A stretch of DNA of 64,000 bases from Annulohypoxylon bovei var. microspora (lineage: Eukaryota; Ascomycota; Sordariomycetes; Xylariales; Hypoxylaceae). Both the position numbers and the translations under genes were made by a program. The notes beneath the pieces are model-generated. The model worked only from the letters and a program-made list of their open reading frames with translations, ran no database searches and was not told the DNA's origin. The stretch lies in NCBI GenBank assembly GCA_022836615.1, contig MU405234.1, forward strand, positions 248,001 through 312,000, written 5' to 3'. Below are positions 23,251 to 36,362 of this stretch, piece after piece (the first letter of the stretch is position 1; each line of letters starts with the position of its first letter).

Positions 23251-25472
23251 ATGAGCAGCAGCAGCAATAGTATGCAGCCCTCTCAGCCTGCCGTCATCGT
23301 GGAGGCTAGCAGTGGGAGTATAGATACATTCTCCCCGATCGGCCCGCTGCCCCTATTATTCGTCAAGATTGTCCTAATTGGAATCCCCCTCTTGCTTTTC
23401 TGTGCAACGGTACAACGAAAAACTGCATGTTGATATCACGTATTGCTTTGATTCCCCGGCTAACTTTTACTATCTAGACACGGCTGAAGTTAGCCAGTGT
23501 CCCGCCGTTCCGATGGCTTGTGCAGCGTATCGACGCCTGGCAGTATCTGCTCTGGGGACCTAGTATAATCCAAAGGAAGTTTGACACTGTAAGTCCCGTT
23601 CAAATGAATACCCAACCATAAATTGTGTGTCCGTTAATGCTGATTCGTGCTAATAGGCCAAAGGGGAGCCTTTTGAGGTCCTAGCCCCTGATACGCGATA
23701 TGTCTTCGTCTCATCAGAGAAGCATATCAATGAGCTTGATACGGCACCAGATACGGTGCTTTCTCTTCAAGCCGCGTCAAAACAGGTAAGTACTTACATC
23801 AAACTCACGTAGTCTGACCGCTTTCATCATTAATAGTATGTCCTTCAGATGCTACAGCCTGTTTACACTATGCATGGCTTCAACTGGTTTGACCGGCGCG
23901 GCACGGAAGGCGTCGGGTTTATCCGCGCTCTACGAACGCTGTTGACAAATAACCTCCCGTGTATCCTGCCCGAGGTTGGTTACCTGGTACGGAGGCGGTT
24001 CTCCAAGCTACACTCGGAGAGTCCCATTCAAAATGGTGAGTGGTTACACCAATAACGTGGGTTAAGGCCATCAACTAATGTGAAACTACCGCCCTAGGAT
24101 CCAGAGTATCGGCTATTTACCCGATGATAGTAAACATAGTTGTGCTGGCCAACGCGGTTTCATTCTTCGGGAAGGACATAGGTAACGCCCAATCCACTAG
24201 GATACAGGGAAAAACTGACGTTTCGTAGCGAAAAATGAGAGCTTTATGGTTTCTGCTCTTGCGTATATTGAAGAAACTCTGATTTGCGCCGAAATAGTGC
24301 GCCTGACGCCGAAGTTCCTTTCTCCGTAAGTATCTGCCACTACTATATAGAAGACGAAAGGTTCACGGGGCTTACATATACTCGTTTTCAAAGTCTCATC
24401 GGTGGAATCATTGCGCGTAGACTTCACTCGCACGAGATAATATTTGATACTTTGCTTCAAATTGCCGAAGAACGGTGTCAGGAGAGAGACTTGAAAAATC
24501 GAGGACATCGAGTTCCCAAGCATGTACAGCATCCCAAAATTCTAACCCCCTGAGAACCACGCTGATTTTGAGACATAGGATGATTGTATTCAATGGATCA
24601 TGGAGACATCGCCCCAAAAGAACCCTTGGACGGCAAAGCGAGTAGTTCACGAAGTGATGGCTATTTGGTTTGGCTCAGTTCATGCTTTATCAACCGTAAG
24701 TCACTTTTCGTGAAACTTAGCCACAATTATGAGTTTCTGACTAGAATCCAGACAATCACATTCGCCATTCATGACTTATCCTTACACCCCGAGTATGTTG
24801 AGCCTCTCCGCAATGAACTTTCGACCTCCTACGAGGCTTTTGAGCGTACTGGCGACGGTCTCCCGCTCCTCGATAGCTTTATCAAAGAGTCGGCCCGTTT
24901 GACCCCTGTTGAATCAAGTATGTTGATGTGCCCCTACGGCTGATAACCATGTTTCTAACTGAATCAGTGAGCACACGCCGATCCGCCTTGAAGCCATTTA
25001 TTATTTCCGACGGGACGAAGCTTGCTCCAGGTGACTGGGCTTGCACCCCCGTTCGAGCCATTATGCAGAACGCCGACCTTTACCCTTCACCCCTCGATTT
25101 CCAGGGGTTCCGTTTCGTCAATAAAGAAATTCTTGAGCAACTCGACATTGACGCAAAGGTCACTCAATCGAAGCCTTCGAGCCTGACTACTATTGACAAA
25201 ACCTGGCATGTTTGGGGAACTGGGCGGATGGCCTGGTAAGTTCCCTCGGCCTTGGCTAACTCCCTTCAAGTTGGCCAAGTTACTAACAAGAGATTAGTCC
25301 AGGCAGGTTCTATGCCGCAGCAGTCATGAAGGTCATCGTTTCACAAATGCTACTCAATTATGATTGCGAGCTTGTTGAGAAAGATAGTTCACGTTGGTTT
25401 ACCTGGCGTTCCAGCATGCTCCCGAAGCCCAGTACCGCTGTCATTCTCAAGCATAGAACCGAGGAGAAATAG
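23251..25472 (+). CDS. Cytochrome P450 monooxygenase no. 3 (related to no. 1)
   Basis: Eleven exons (23251-23409, 23478-23588, 23657-23785, 23849-24035, 24098-24181, 24229-24325, 24394-24523, 24579-24695, 24752-24917, 24968-25235, 25298-25472) sum to 540 aa. It has a membrane anchor at about residues 30-50. Motifs are MLQPVYTMHGFNWFDRRG, NNLPCILPEV, DDCIQWIMETSP, the I-helix region IWFGSVHALSTTITFAIHD, KESARL (ExxR), MSTRRSALKPF, and the haem loop VWGTGRMACPGRF with Trp in place of the usual Phe and Cys about 483. It shares group features with P450 no. 1 (no AGxDTT), but the intron-rich structure shows it is not a recent duplicate. ER-bound oxidation of a secondary metabolite is inferred. Confidence 0.5.
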
Positions 25473-25818
25473 ATGACTACTTTTGGTTAGCTAGGTGATA
25501 ACGCGAGATTTTTGATAGGGCATCGTGGGAAAGAGGTACTTCGCATTACTAACAAGGTTGGTAGCTCTTAGCTTAAGGTAGACGTAGTTCAAATCAGCTG
25601 GCAGATTTCTATCCTTTTCTTAGGTATGTCAAAGTCGTCGATTAGGTAGGCACATGTCCCCAAAGGCTTTTCTACCTACTATGGTAAGAGGTGTCCTATA
25701 AGAGCTATATTTCACTTGAGTACCCCTCGTAGTCCCCGAATAACCAACGCTCTCGCTAGGTACATCATGCAATGACAGACTGCATAGCAAATGTCATTCA
25801 CCGTTGTCAGCATTGGAA
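25473..25818. other. Intergenic flank left of the MITE
   Basis: This is the 3' flank of P450 no. 3. Nothing was recognised except TAGGTA/TACCTA words. Confidence 0.5.
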
Positions 25819-25826
25819 TATATCAA

Positions 25827-26374
25827 GAGTGATGCTAGATCTAGATTGGTTTTTTTGCTTGCGTACAAATTGGTTTTTCCTATCAGTTGGCAACACTCCA
25901 CCACTTATTTTAATAACATATATGTCTTAGCTAGTTTGACTTGTCTACTACCCCACGTTTTATTTAAAAAAATAAAAAAAGCTATAAATTATTAAAATCT
26001 AACCTATTATTTATAATCTTCTAATATAATAAAACATTATTATTATCTTTGCGATAAATAAAACACGATATATAATTTAGCAACCCTCACTACGATACAA
26101 TCTTCTACTAGGGATAACACTGCAACAACAACGCTCACAATGCCTAAACTAATAATATTTATATTAAACATTTTAAAATTATAAAGAATAAGGGAAAAGA
26201 AACTACCTATATTACCGTTATAAAAAACAATTATATATATATATATAAATAATAGATAAATCAAACTAACTAAGACATATATGCTACTAAAATAAATAGC
26301 GGAATGTCACCAACTAATAAGAAAAACCAATCTATACGCAAGGAAAAAAAACCAATCTAGATCTAGCATCACTC
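25827..26374. mobile_element. Non-autonomous hAT-like MITE, 548 bp
   Basis: The element begins GAGTGATGCTAGATCTAG and ends with its inverse complement, CTAGATCTAGCATCACTC. It is flanked by an exact 8-bp direct repeat, TATATCAA (25819-25826 and 26375-26382). The inverted similarity extends about 120 bp into each end, imperfectly: for example TTGGTTTTTCCTATCAGTTGG on the left against TTGGTTTTTCTTATTAGTTGG in the right arm. The interior is very AT-rich, with (TA)n near 26230, and carries no transposase frame. An 8-bp target duplication is typical of the hAT superfamily. The many TpA steps would fit past RIP mutation. An autonomous partner must lie elsewhere. Confidence 0.5.
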
Positions 26375-26382
26375 TATATCAA

Positions 26383-27365
26383 ACAGCCTTTTGACTTATG
26401 TCATTAAGTGGCAGCAAGGCTCCGATACTGCACCGTTTTTCAAGAGAGGTGGGTGAATGGCATGCACAAGAGGGGAGAGAAGGACTGGCGACCCGCGTTC
26501 TGTCGGTAACACTGCATACATAGTATGTAGCAGAAAGATGCTCTTACTTGATCATTCGTACCTGTAAGCTCGTAAGCTACTTAGGGCCATATATCTCAAG
26601 GTTGCCTATCATAAGTGCTTAGAGGCGCCCATCTTCCATATAAGCCGCCACAGTCTGTATTAGGTGCCTGACGAGGTTGTGTTGCTAAGACAGCTAGGTA
26701 ATAGCTGATAGGTACCTAGTTGACAGCAAGGGTGGATAGAAATGCCAGTAGCTTTATCGTAACTACCGCTGGTCACCTACTGTCTATTCTAGATATAGAA
26801 CATGAGCATGTTCAACCAAGCTATGTACGAATACGGTTCGAGTTCTGAGAGCTCTTTTCTTCGACTTGTACAGTAATAGCGACGGCTGGTGTGGTAAACG
26901 CTCTATCCAATGATAGGTTACATGGCGGCTCGGTGAAATATAAACTCTTAATAAGGATAGAGTTTCGATGTATTACTCCAGTATCGAGAAATAGTTCCAC
27001 TTCTGTAGGTTTGTTGTATGTTACATGCTTCCGCGGTTGTGAATAGAGGTACCTAGGTACTAAGTCTGGCTGCATGAAGGGGAGGCACGGCATATTATTA
27101 TCTACTATGTGGCGTTTTCCTTGTACCGGGTGAGCACGGCTGGGTATCACTGGGGGCAATGCGACCGCACGCTGGCTGCATAGGTCAGAGCCTCGTTATA
27201 TGGATGGCTACCTAAGGTACCTACTTATATATCTATCTATCTTACTTACCAAGACTTCTTCCAGCATCTTAACTAGGTAGTTTTATGTTCATATTGACCA
27301 ATATCGCATCCGTAACACCTATCGCCCGACGACAAACACACCTTACATGACCATCTTTCCTAAAG
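26383..27365. other. Intergenic region right of the MITE
   Basis: About 1 kb with no supported gene. It includes the promoter of the downstream rhodopsin-fold gene, with TACCTAAGGTACC near 27210. Confidence 0.5.
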
Positions 27366-28675
27366 ATGTCGTCCACTGAGCCTTTAGATCGACTCCCTTT
27401 GGCCCTCAGTCCCAATTACCCAGCGAGCGGGGAGATGATCCTAGGAGTGACGTGGGTGTTTACATCAATGACCATAATAGCGCTCATCTTGAGGCTACTG
27501 CTTCACGTGGGGAGGCTCGGTCTAGACGATTGGTTCATGGTTGCAGCTGAAGTTCGTATAACCCCGAAGTCCCTGTGATTGATTGTCGTTCTAAGAGCAG
27601 ATATTCCATCTTAGATATGTCAGATTGTATTCCAGGGATTGGTCACTATACAACTCTATTGGGGACTTGAATGGAAGCAGGATGGCGATCCGAATACTCA
27701 TGCCGAGTACATACAATATATGAAATATGGTTGGATTGCGTCAACACCTGCTATCCTGGTGTCTGTTTTGGCGAGAATCTCAGCGACTCTCCTCTTGAAT
27801 CGATTATTCGCATCCAAAAAGTGGTTCAGGTGGTATCTATATGTCTTCACAACCGTTGAGACATGTGTCGGTACACTCGCTATAATCTCTATCTGGCTTC
27901 AGACTACACCCATCGAAGCAACCTGGAATGTTACCATGGTCGGGTATGCTAGACCGGGGCTTAAAATACTTGTGCCAGTAAGCGTAGTTCTAGGTCAAGG
28001 TAAATAGTGTCTTACTGTAACCCTCCCGTGTTAAGCATGCAACTAATTGTCATACAAACAGTTCTGTTCACCATTTCGGATTTGACACACGTCTTATTTC
28101 CAGTTATCATCGTCTGGAAACTCAACATGAGACCCCGCGAGAAGTTATTGTTAATTATGATGCTAGCCCTATCGTTAACAACCATGATTGCCTCGATCTT
28201 GAAACTGATCACGTCTTCGAGATCCATGGCCCAGTCCGGCAAGGCACTGTTGAGAAATCCAGATGTAAGCACGGTCTACATATGCGTCGAGCAATGCTTA
28301 GCCATCATCATGGGTTGCATCCCGAAACTGCGCCATATCGCTAAATTATTAAGGGGGCATCCCATTTTCTCGACCTTCTCTAAAAAAGTTAGGAGTAGAA
28401 GTCAAACGAGGGAAGAGGGTACATCACGGGAAAACTTGAGTTATGCAACATACCATGAGACTGATTCTCAAGGGCGGCAGGTGGCTTGGGATGGCTCTGT
28501 AGGGAACCGTGATGTTGTTAATCCCAACTTAACAGTGGTATGCGCCAGGGAAGAGAATGATATAGGCTTGGAGATGATCAGTACTGATGGCATTCGGAGA
28601 GTAGATGCAGTTACTATAACCTACGAAAGGAAAACTGAGCCTCAAGAATCGGTTTCGGTTCGTCTAAAGGCATGA
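27366..28675 (+). CDS. Rhodopsin-fold (PTH11-like) integral membrane protein no. 2
   Basis: Three exons (27366-27551, 27636-27999, 28062-28675) sum to 387 aa. The sequence shows ILRLLLHVGRLGLDDWFMV (TM1 and the conserved L.LDD), a tryptophan/tyrosine-rich extracellular loop, TLLLNRLFASKKWFRWYLY, DLTHVLFPVIIVWKLNMRPREKLLLI (the D...P...W.L.M..R.K motif before TM6) and VYICVEQCLAIIMGCIPKLRH (TM7). The cytoplasmic tail is rich in Ser, Arg and Glu. It belongs to the same family as the gene at 11.9-13.3 kb but is clearly diverged. The role is unknown; a sensory function is only an inference from PTH11. The first intron (84 bp, GTTCGT donor) is the least certain join. Confidence 0.5.
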
Positions 28676-29319
28676 TAGGTTCAATATTAAAGCACGGCAA
28701 TCCACATCATTATACCTATATTAATAGTCTAATTAAGTGGAGTCCAAAAGGGACTCGCTTTTACTATACAAAGTTTATATAAATCTATAACCTTATAACT
28801 TTTCGATCTAATAGCCCACCCTTCGCGGCCTAATCGTAGCTAATGCTATAAAAAGGGGTGCCATCATATTAATAATCCTTCCTACCTACCTATAACAGTC
28901 ACTAGTAGCTGGTGCCTTTAGCTAAGAGGCTCATCGTGAAATAAATCCTTTCTAGTACTAGTATCCTGCCGTGCCGGCGGCTAGGTGGCTGCCACAATAA
29001 TCTCATCCTCCCAATGGCTATACGCACTCACAGTTTAATATAACCTTCACGAGTTGAAAAAGTACTTAAATTTATATAAGGAATCATGCCTTAGACTAAG
29101 TACCCACACAACTAATCTCATATAGGTACCTACCTAGGTTTAGATAATGTGGATTACCGTGCTTTAATAATGAATCTACCGTGCCTTTAAACGAACCGAC
29201 CGGTTTTCGCCAATGCAATATAAGAGATAGATGTTATATATTATAAGATTAAAATGAATAATGGGCTTATCACGTTGTAATAGTGGCAACGGCTCGAGAA
29301 ATCCCTAGAGCGTTCCGGA
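28676..29319. other. Intergenic region
   Basis: AT-rich DNA with scattered TACCTA/TAGGTA words. No gene was recognised. Confidence 0.5.
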
Positions 29320-29329
29320 ATCTCCCGCC

Positions 29330-29440
29330 GGGTTCCGCTTGGAATGTCTGCGAGGACGTCACCGAGCTAAGGCAGCCGAAGAAGTCCTAGAATTCCCGGT
29401 GAAGCGGTGGATCGTCGACTCATACCTAGTGCCACGATGC
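29330..29440 (+). pseudogene. Relic of a DUF3723-like gene
   Basis: A short frame reads LECLRGRHRAKAAEE and then KRWIVDSYL. This resembles the ParB-like LHGRHR core of fungal DUF3723 proteins, which are repetitive and often lie in transposon-rich DNA. No start, no other conserved block and no long frame surround it, so it looks like a decayed fragment. The assignment rests on memory of the family motif and needs a profile search. Confidence 0.5.
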
Positions 29441-32400
29441 AAACCTAGCAGATGGAGAAACAACTATGTTGTTGCGCAAGGAGCTCTAAACCCCTTGTGC
29501 CTTCGAAGCGTGGTATACATACATAGCGTGCTTTTTGTCTGTTCTGTTCCAGGAATGGACCCAACGGTCTCCCAGGGGCCGAGCTCCCATCCGGTCGGGT
29601 CTCCGGACTAGACCTCAAGGGAGCAGAAACGAGGCAAGACCTCTGACACCTAGGTACTTAGCAGGTATGATTAATAATGTAGGACGAATAGGGAATGTAC
29701 TGCAGTACGACCCAGATAGGGCAGTGGCTTGTCGCTTCTGAAGGGGAGGCCGAGAGCCAGACCAATATCGGTACGAGAATTTTGAGGGTATCATTACAGA
29801 AATGATTGACATATCCAATGCGGCGTTACTGTTGTGTAGTAGAGATGACTAGGTATGGACCCAATAACGTAAACTTGGTGGGCGGGGACGTATAGGGAAA
29901 CATTAATGGGGATAAAATTAGCGATGATTCCGGGCTATTGAAGAGATGTAGGTTTTTACGCGATGGTTAGTAAAGGAATGTCTAAGGATTGCTTGCTTCC
30001 GAACGATTGCAAGAAGGCATCGTTTAAGCTACTTCCCTCAAAGTCTTAATTTTAAGCATCTGCAGTTAGCCAATAAATCATACAGTTAATACTTCTTGAG
30101 CTATGCCGATAATTCTGTAATAGGAGAAGCTTTCAAGCTCTATGCGACCAATTATTGCCTACCTAGGGTAGGTGTTGGTAAACTCGACCGGCTCTACTAC
30201 CAAAATAATCTCCAGACATCATTCATAGACATCTTTCAATCCATTTTCTAATAATTTTTTCAATCCCTTCGAGTAGCACTCTACGTCCTCTTATGGTGTT
30301 GATCCCATTAATCATATCGAAGCTTTACCACAGAACTATCTGGTTCCTGCTATTTCGGGTTGTCTTAAAGGGTAAGAAATTATAGGCTTCTATAATATGT
30401 TATAATCCCAGAATAAGGAACTCCTAGAATCCCTGTGCGTCCGTTTCCGCTTTTAGTAAATGGTAACTCTAACTGGTGTGGCCGAAAACGAGGAACTGCA
30501 GCTGTGTCATGAGCTCACCCTCAGCTCAGGTCTATTAATAACAACGGTAATTTCTCAGGGCAACTTTCAGATGATGCATATGTTTGTTGTAGGTGCTGTT
30601 TATAAGTGTTGTAGGTGTTGTGGGTGTTGTGGGTGTTGACCAGGTGACCAGCCAGGAAGTCAAATTTATGGTTGAAAATAGAGTAAAATTTTTTTTTCAA
30701 AAAGACTTTTCGATTTTATAATAATTACTAGGACATACATTTTGCCGCTATCAGTATGGTACCTGGTAAGGTGAGCCAGGTAACGTTTTTGGTGAATGGG
30801 TTAAAAACCGCGGTTAGCCAGAAATGTGTTCTGGTGGTGGTCACTTTTTCAAGCAGACTTGCCGCCAACTATTAGATAAGTCAGTTAAGATATGATGAAT
30901 CCATTGATTGTAGCTTATCAAATAATACTTTCTCTCTATGTAACTGTACTTAGACATGAAATAATCAAACGCCAAACAAAATTTCACGACGTTAGTGATT
31001 CATCTATGTGTGCTGGGACTTGTGTTTGTGAGGCAAGGGTCAAAGGTTTATGATGGCGTTATATGATCATTTCTTAGAAACAGTACTTAGTTATAAACCT
31101 TCATAAATGTCAAATGAATTGGTAGTTTGGTTTTTAGCCAGGAACGGACCAACGACTCTAGAAGTGCTCATAATGTATGTTATCAAAGCAAACGTAATTG
31201 TGGGTGTCGTCAACGATGGAGATACCGGTGAAGAAACCATCGAAATTGTTGAATGATGTGTTGACATAGCTATTTTAGATGAAATATGACCACTCAACGG
31301 TAATATAGTTTAGTCTTCGCCCATCTCGAAAACACATTCAGAGTTGCAATGGTAACCCCGGGGGTGGAACGCTAGGCTACACTCTGGGAGGTCTCCTCGA
31401 TGAACAGTCGTCTAGACTTCCTCAGGAAATACTAGCAGGGCGAGTAACTGTTTAGAGGGAGGGAGTTCTAGAATTTGTCGAAATAGGACTGTGAATAAAC
31501 CACCTACCTACTTAGCTATAGTTATCGCATTATACTTCCTATCGTATGAGTCAGTCAAGACGTCTATTCCATATGGTTTTAAGCATGAGCCATATTTTGG
31601 CTCTTTGATGCTAACAGTTGACAATGAGCTATTTGCTATATCCTAAACGATCGTGACTCCCCATGAGAAGCCTAGCCAGAAAATGACAGGAGATTTGATG
31701 TTGTTACTATCGTATATGTGCTGTTTAAACAATATTACGGTTCAACTTCAACTTGTGAGATGCCGAGGTAGCTGCAATACCTCTAGGGGTCCACTGAAGT
31801 GCTAACCTTGGGCATGTACTACTAGGTATTCGTATTCGATATAAGGTAGACAGCTCCTATAGGATATCTAATAACCGTATATATATTCAGCTTTCAAGTA
31901 GTGACTCATGAGTCACGAAACTGATATTTTGTTAGCAGCAAGCGGAAAGAAGTCTGCTTGTGTACGTTGGAAAAGTTCCGTATTAATAATTCCGGACACA
32001 GGGATGGAGCCGTCTGGTGGCCCAAGCTTCAGATTAAGCTTAGAGTGTGGGGATATGTAAGAGGAGCTTACCGTGATCTAACCTTTCTTGGTAGGAGATT
32101 AATAAAAGAAATGCCGATAAATATCCGGAAACCTCCAATTATTTCACGATTTTTTTCAATTTGATGGAGCCTGTCAGGCGAATTTCTAGCCAAACGTTCT
32201 CTTGCCAACTTTGAAAAAGGTGCCCACGGCAAAATTAATTTTTTGACATAACCAGTCCAGCCCAGCCCAGTGTCTTCCAACGGCACCCTACTAAATTTAT
32301 TTTCTTCTTAACTTAACTCCCCAAATAACTCCATCCTTCAAGGTTGTCATCATCTTCTTCTCTTTGTCTTTTATTAGGTATTCATCATCCCTCGCGGACC

Positions 32401-33054
32401 CAGATCTCTCTCCGTCCGTCTCGATACCCGTGGCTTCGATACCTTATTAGGTACACTAGCGCGCATCGCGTCCTACGCTAGTAACAGTTACCTACCTACT
32501 AGTTACCTAGTTACATGGTAATAATTGTCGCTCGGCCGCTGCCCGCACGCATCGTACCTACCTTCTCCGAACTCGTCCAAACAATTCTCCAAATCTAAAT
32601 CCAAATCCAAATCACGTCGAATATTTCTCCACCACAACTCTAATAAACCTTGGTCCATTTTATCCATCACCCACTCTACCTCTACTACTTTCACATTTTT
32701 CTTACTCACGACCACCTTCCTTTTTCCGCCACATAAAAGAAGACAATTTATCGTCTTCTTTTCCTTCACTTAAAAATACTGAATTGACTTGGTTCTTTCT
32801 CCTTCCACCTGATCCGAATTCTTTCCTGCTCTGTTTCTTGTGAGACACGACTCTATTCGTGTTTTAATATTTCTGGTCGCGCCACTGCAGTTGATACAAA
32901 ACTTATCAAGCTTTGTTATACTACATCGGTCGGTTGTGAAATCAGTAATATTCTCATATACCCTTTCACCCGAGAATCTATTATCGAGCTCTCTTCTAAG
33001 AGACCTATTCCACCCGACAACGCGCGCAAATTTCTTCCACCCCTCAGCGCAACC
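29441..33054. other. 3.6-kb gene-poor boundary region and G3BP promoter
   Basis: No intact gene is supported. A short GTTGTAGGTGTTGTGGGTG tract lies at about 30605-30640. The last 700 bp (about 32340-33054) are pyrimidine-rich (CTTCTTCTC, CCAAATCCAAATCCAAAT) and look like the promoter and 5' UTR of the G3BP-like gene. The region separates accessory from conserved genes. Confidence 0.5.
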
Positions 33055-34843
33055 ATGGCGACAAACGGCAACCTCCCTCACACCGACCAATTTCCATCAG
33101 GCTCTATTGCCTCAGCTGCTACGAGCACTGCTACTGCCGACCAAACAAGCGGCTCAAGCTCTACTAACAATCTTGGAAAAGATGAGGTCGCCTGGTTTTT
33201 TGTAGAGCAATACTACACTACTCTGAGCAAGAACCCTGAGAAACTCCACGTAAGTCTCCGTCGCACATTGCATCTGCCGTAATAACTCTTGCTGATATTG
33301 GGTTTAGTTGTTCTATGGAAAGCGCTCTCAATTCGTCTATGGCCTCGAAGCTGAGGTCGCTAACGTTTCTGTTGGTAGACAGGTAAGTTTCGCGGAAATA
33401 TCAATATCGTTGCGGGCGACGTGTACTAAGATTTTTTTATAGCTCATCCAAGAGCGTATCAAGCAGCTAGATTTCCAGGACTGCAAGGTTCGAGTTTCTA
33501 ACGTCGATTCTCAAGCCTCGTACGACAATATCGTTATCCAAGTGATCGGCGAGACTTCCAACAAAGCCGGCGACCCGAAGAAGTTTGTTCAAACTTTCGT
33601 TCTTGCTCAACAACCCTCTGGATACTTCGTTCTGAATGATATCCTTCGATATATAGACGAGGAGGGTGACGAGGAGCCAGCTGAGGTTCCCCAAGATGAG
33701 CAGGCAGAACCCCCGACCCAGATTATTCCGGTGGCAAAAGAAGAAGTCGAAGCGCAGCCCGCAGAGCCTGCCGAGAAGCCTGTTTCGTTCGACGCTGTCG
33801 ATGTCGACAAGAAGTTGGAGGAGGTCAGCACACCCCCTAAAGATGCTACTCCAACCAATGGTGACGTAGCGGCTGAGACAACTGCTGGTGCAACGGCGGC
33901 AATCCCAGAAGCCGCTAAGAAGCCGGAAGCCGAGGCAGTTCCTGATATTCCTGACCCCGATGTAACCGCTGAGGAGATTGCCGAAGAGGACACAAAGGAA
34001 CCCGAAAAGCCAGCTGACCCAAGCCCAACGCCTGTACAGGCGCGCCAGCCATCCGCCCCCGCCCCCGCCGCCGCTGCAGCTCCGGTTCCCGCTCAACCAA
34101 TGAAGCCTATGACTTGGGCGAGCCGCGCCGCTGCCGCCGCGGGTCCCAAACCCGTGGTGCCTCTCGCAGCGAAGCCAGCCACCCCCACAGCCGTCCCACA
34201 ACCACGTCCGGCTGCTGCTGCCGCTGCCCAGCCGGCTACGTCTCAATCACCTACACCAGGTCAAGTTCCTGATGCCAAGGCCCCTGCCGTGCCTGCCAAG
34301 GAGAATTCCACCGAATGGCAAACAGCTGGCGGCGATTCGAAGCGGCAGAATAGGCCACAGTCGATTTCCGGCCTCCCAGTTGAGAAAGACGGTACTATGG
34401 TCTATGTCAAATACGTCACAGAGAAAGTTCAGCACGAAGAGCTGAAAACAGCACTGGCACAACATGGCGAATTGGTCTACTTTGATATCAACCGCCAGAA
34501 GGTAATTTCTTACAGCAGAATTAATTGTGGTACATGATCTAACATATTACAGAATTGTGCATTCGTCGAGTTTGCTACGCCGGCAGGGTACCAGGCCGCT
34601 CTGGCCGCAAACCCTCACGTGGTCAACGGAGAGAACATCGTCGTAGAACCTCGCCGTCCCAAAGCAGGCGCTTACGGTGGTAGCAACTATACTGCAGGCC
34701 GAGGTAACGTTCAGAGTCGCCCGGGACGTGGAGGGTTCGAGGGTCGATCCGGTGGTCAGGGCGGGCGCGGCAGCTTCGGGGGTCAGGGTCGTGGTAGAGG
34801 CGCACCTCGAGGCAGAGGTGCTTCTCAAGCAGCAAACGCATGA
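33055..34843 (+). CDS. G3BP-like protein (NTF2-like domain + RRM)
   Basis: Four exons (33055-33249, 33308-33382, 33443-34501, 34553-34843) give 539 aa. The NTF2-like domain spans roughly residues 42-165 (VAWFFVEQYYTTLSKNPEKLH, LFYGKRSQFVYG, then VIGETSNKAGDPKKFVQTFVLAQQP and GYFVLNDILRY). A long acidic and Ala/Pro-rich linker follows. The RRM is at about 405-480 (MVYVKYVTEKVQHEELKTAL as RNP2 region, NCAFVEFATPAGYQAAL as RNP1 region). The C-terminal tail has RGG repeats. This is the layout of G3BP/Bre5/Nxt3 proteins, which bind RNA, join a ubiquitin protease and seed stress granules in the cytoplasm. Introns lie inside the NTF2 fold and the RRM. Confidence 0.5.
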
Positions 34844-36362
34844 ATGCCTTATTAGGGATACGGGATCTTACGAAGTTAAGTGAATTAACTGGGTACGGGG
34901 TTGTCTGTGGACTCGGAAATCCTTGAGGACCAGGAGTTTTCGCAATCATACCTCGGAAAAGGTTAGATGTAGGTTTTGGAGTTAAGACGTGGTAGGGGGG
35001 GAAGGGGGGTTTATGGGTTGAACCCGAGACTATGTGAGCATCTTCCTTATTGGTGGTGTCTCCGAGAGTCGGGTTTAATTCGAGCACGCATATGATATAT
35101 CATTGCACGATCATCCTTAAGCTAATGCCGCCTCTACTTTGGGGGTTTGTACATTGATGGACGGCTGGAAAAGTTAACGCTCATCTGCATGGGAGGAGTG
35201 AAAAGGGTGACATTGGGAAATTCAGGGGCCAAAACTTGTACAGTTGTACAATACGGGCAAAGAAACTAAACCATTTTTTAAAAAAGTGTATTATTGTAAT
35301 GTTATCAGTGAACGACCTTGCTTGTCTGTCTCGATTTTTGGCCTGAGGTTATCTTATGGTCGATGTAGTAGTTGTGGTAGTTGATCATATTGATATTGAC
35401 AGGCCCGATCCACTGAGATATATCTCTTGCGGTGCTTCATCTAGGGAAACTCCATACCAATCAATGCATGAAACCGGGCTTTACAAATGGGATTCTTCCG
35501 TTTGCCATCCTAGATAGAGAGAAGAGCTTATCAAGGTTGAACGGTAAGACATAACTTAATAACCTTTCTAGCCACGATGCTGATCGTCCGCGATATACCT
35601 GGGTATGCCTAGGTAAAACCGGACGTGTTAGCTTTTGTATAAATTCCCTAGGTAAGCATGATTCCGGTCCAGACATCTTGCATGAAACAATGTGCCGCAC
35701 TCCGAAGTTACACATATACCGCCTTATACTGTACCTATCTAATAAGCACTTCATTTGTGCTCTGATCTATATACAGTAGGCAGGTAATTGATACGATTGA
35801 GATGCGGTTGAGATACTATTTACTTGATTGATAAAATATACCAACTTGCTATTAGACATACCTAATTGAAGTCCCGGCTACTCCAGACCGAGATGTCTGC
35901 AGGGAAAATCGGGTTGTGGCTTATTCTGCCTGCATGTGTGAGATTCGTCATTTAGCAGGAAGCAGGATGTCGAGGGAGAAAAGGGGAAATGATTTCGCAG
36001 AATTTACCAGAAGTCCGTGACCAGTTTCTCCTAGATCTCGAGTTAGGGGTTGTGTAATGACCTCGGAGTGATAAAATGATAATGATAAGAGTGCGTCTGC
36101 TGATTTCCCCTTATGATACATGGCTCGAATATCGGTTTTTATAAGATTGTCTCTTGAAAACGTACATACTGAACATGTTGATTTCGTCGAAAAAGTCCAA
36201 CTAGCCTAGGTACCTACTTACGTAGCTCAGCCAGCCATCTCGTACGCCGCAACGCCAGACCCATGCACCATCCCTCCCGTCTTACAGAACTCGTAGAATC
36301 GTAACAAAAATAGCGGCACTAATCCGAATGCCGATCGTCACCCCAAAATGATAGAATGACCT
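34844..36362. other. Intergenic region
   Basis: This 1.5-kb stretch between two 3' ends has a GGGGGGGAAGGGGGG tract near 34994 and TACCTAGG words near 35600 and 36210. No gene or element is seen. Confidence 0.5.
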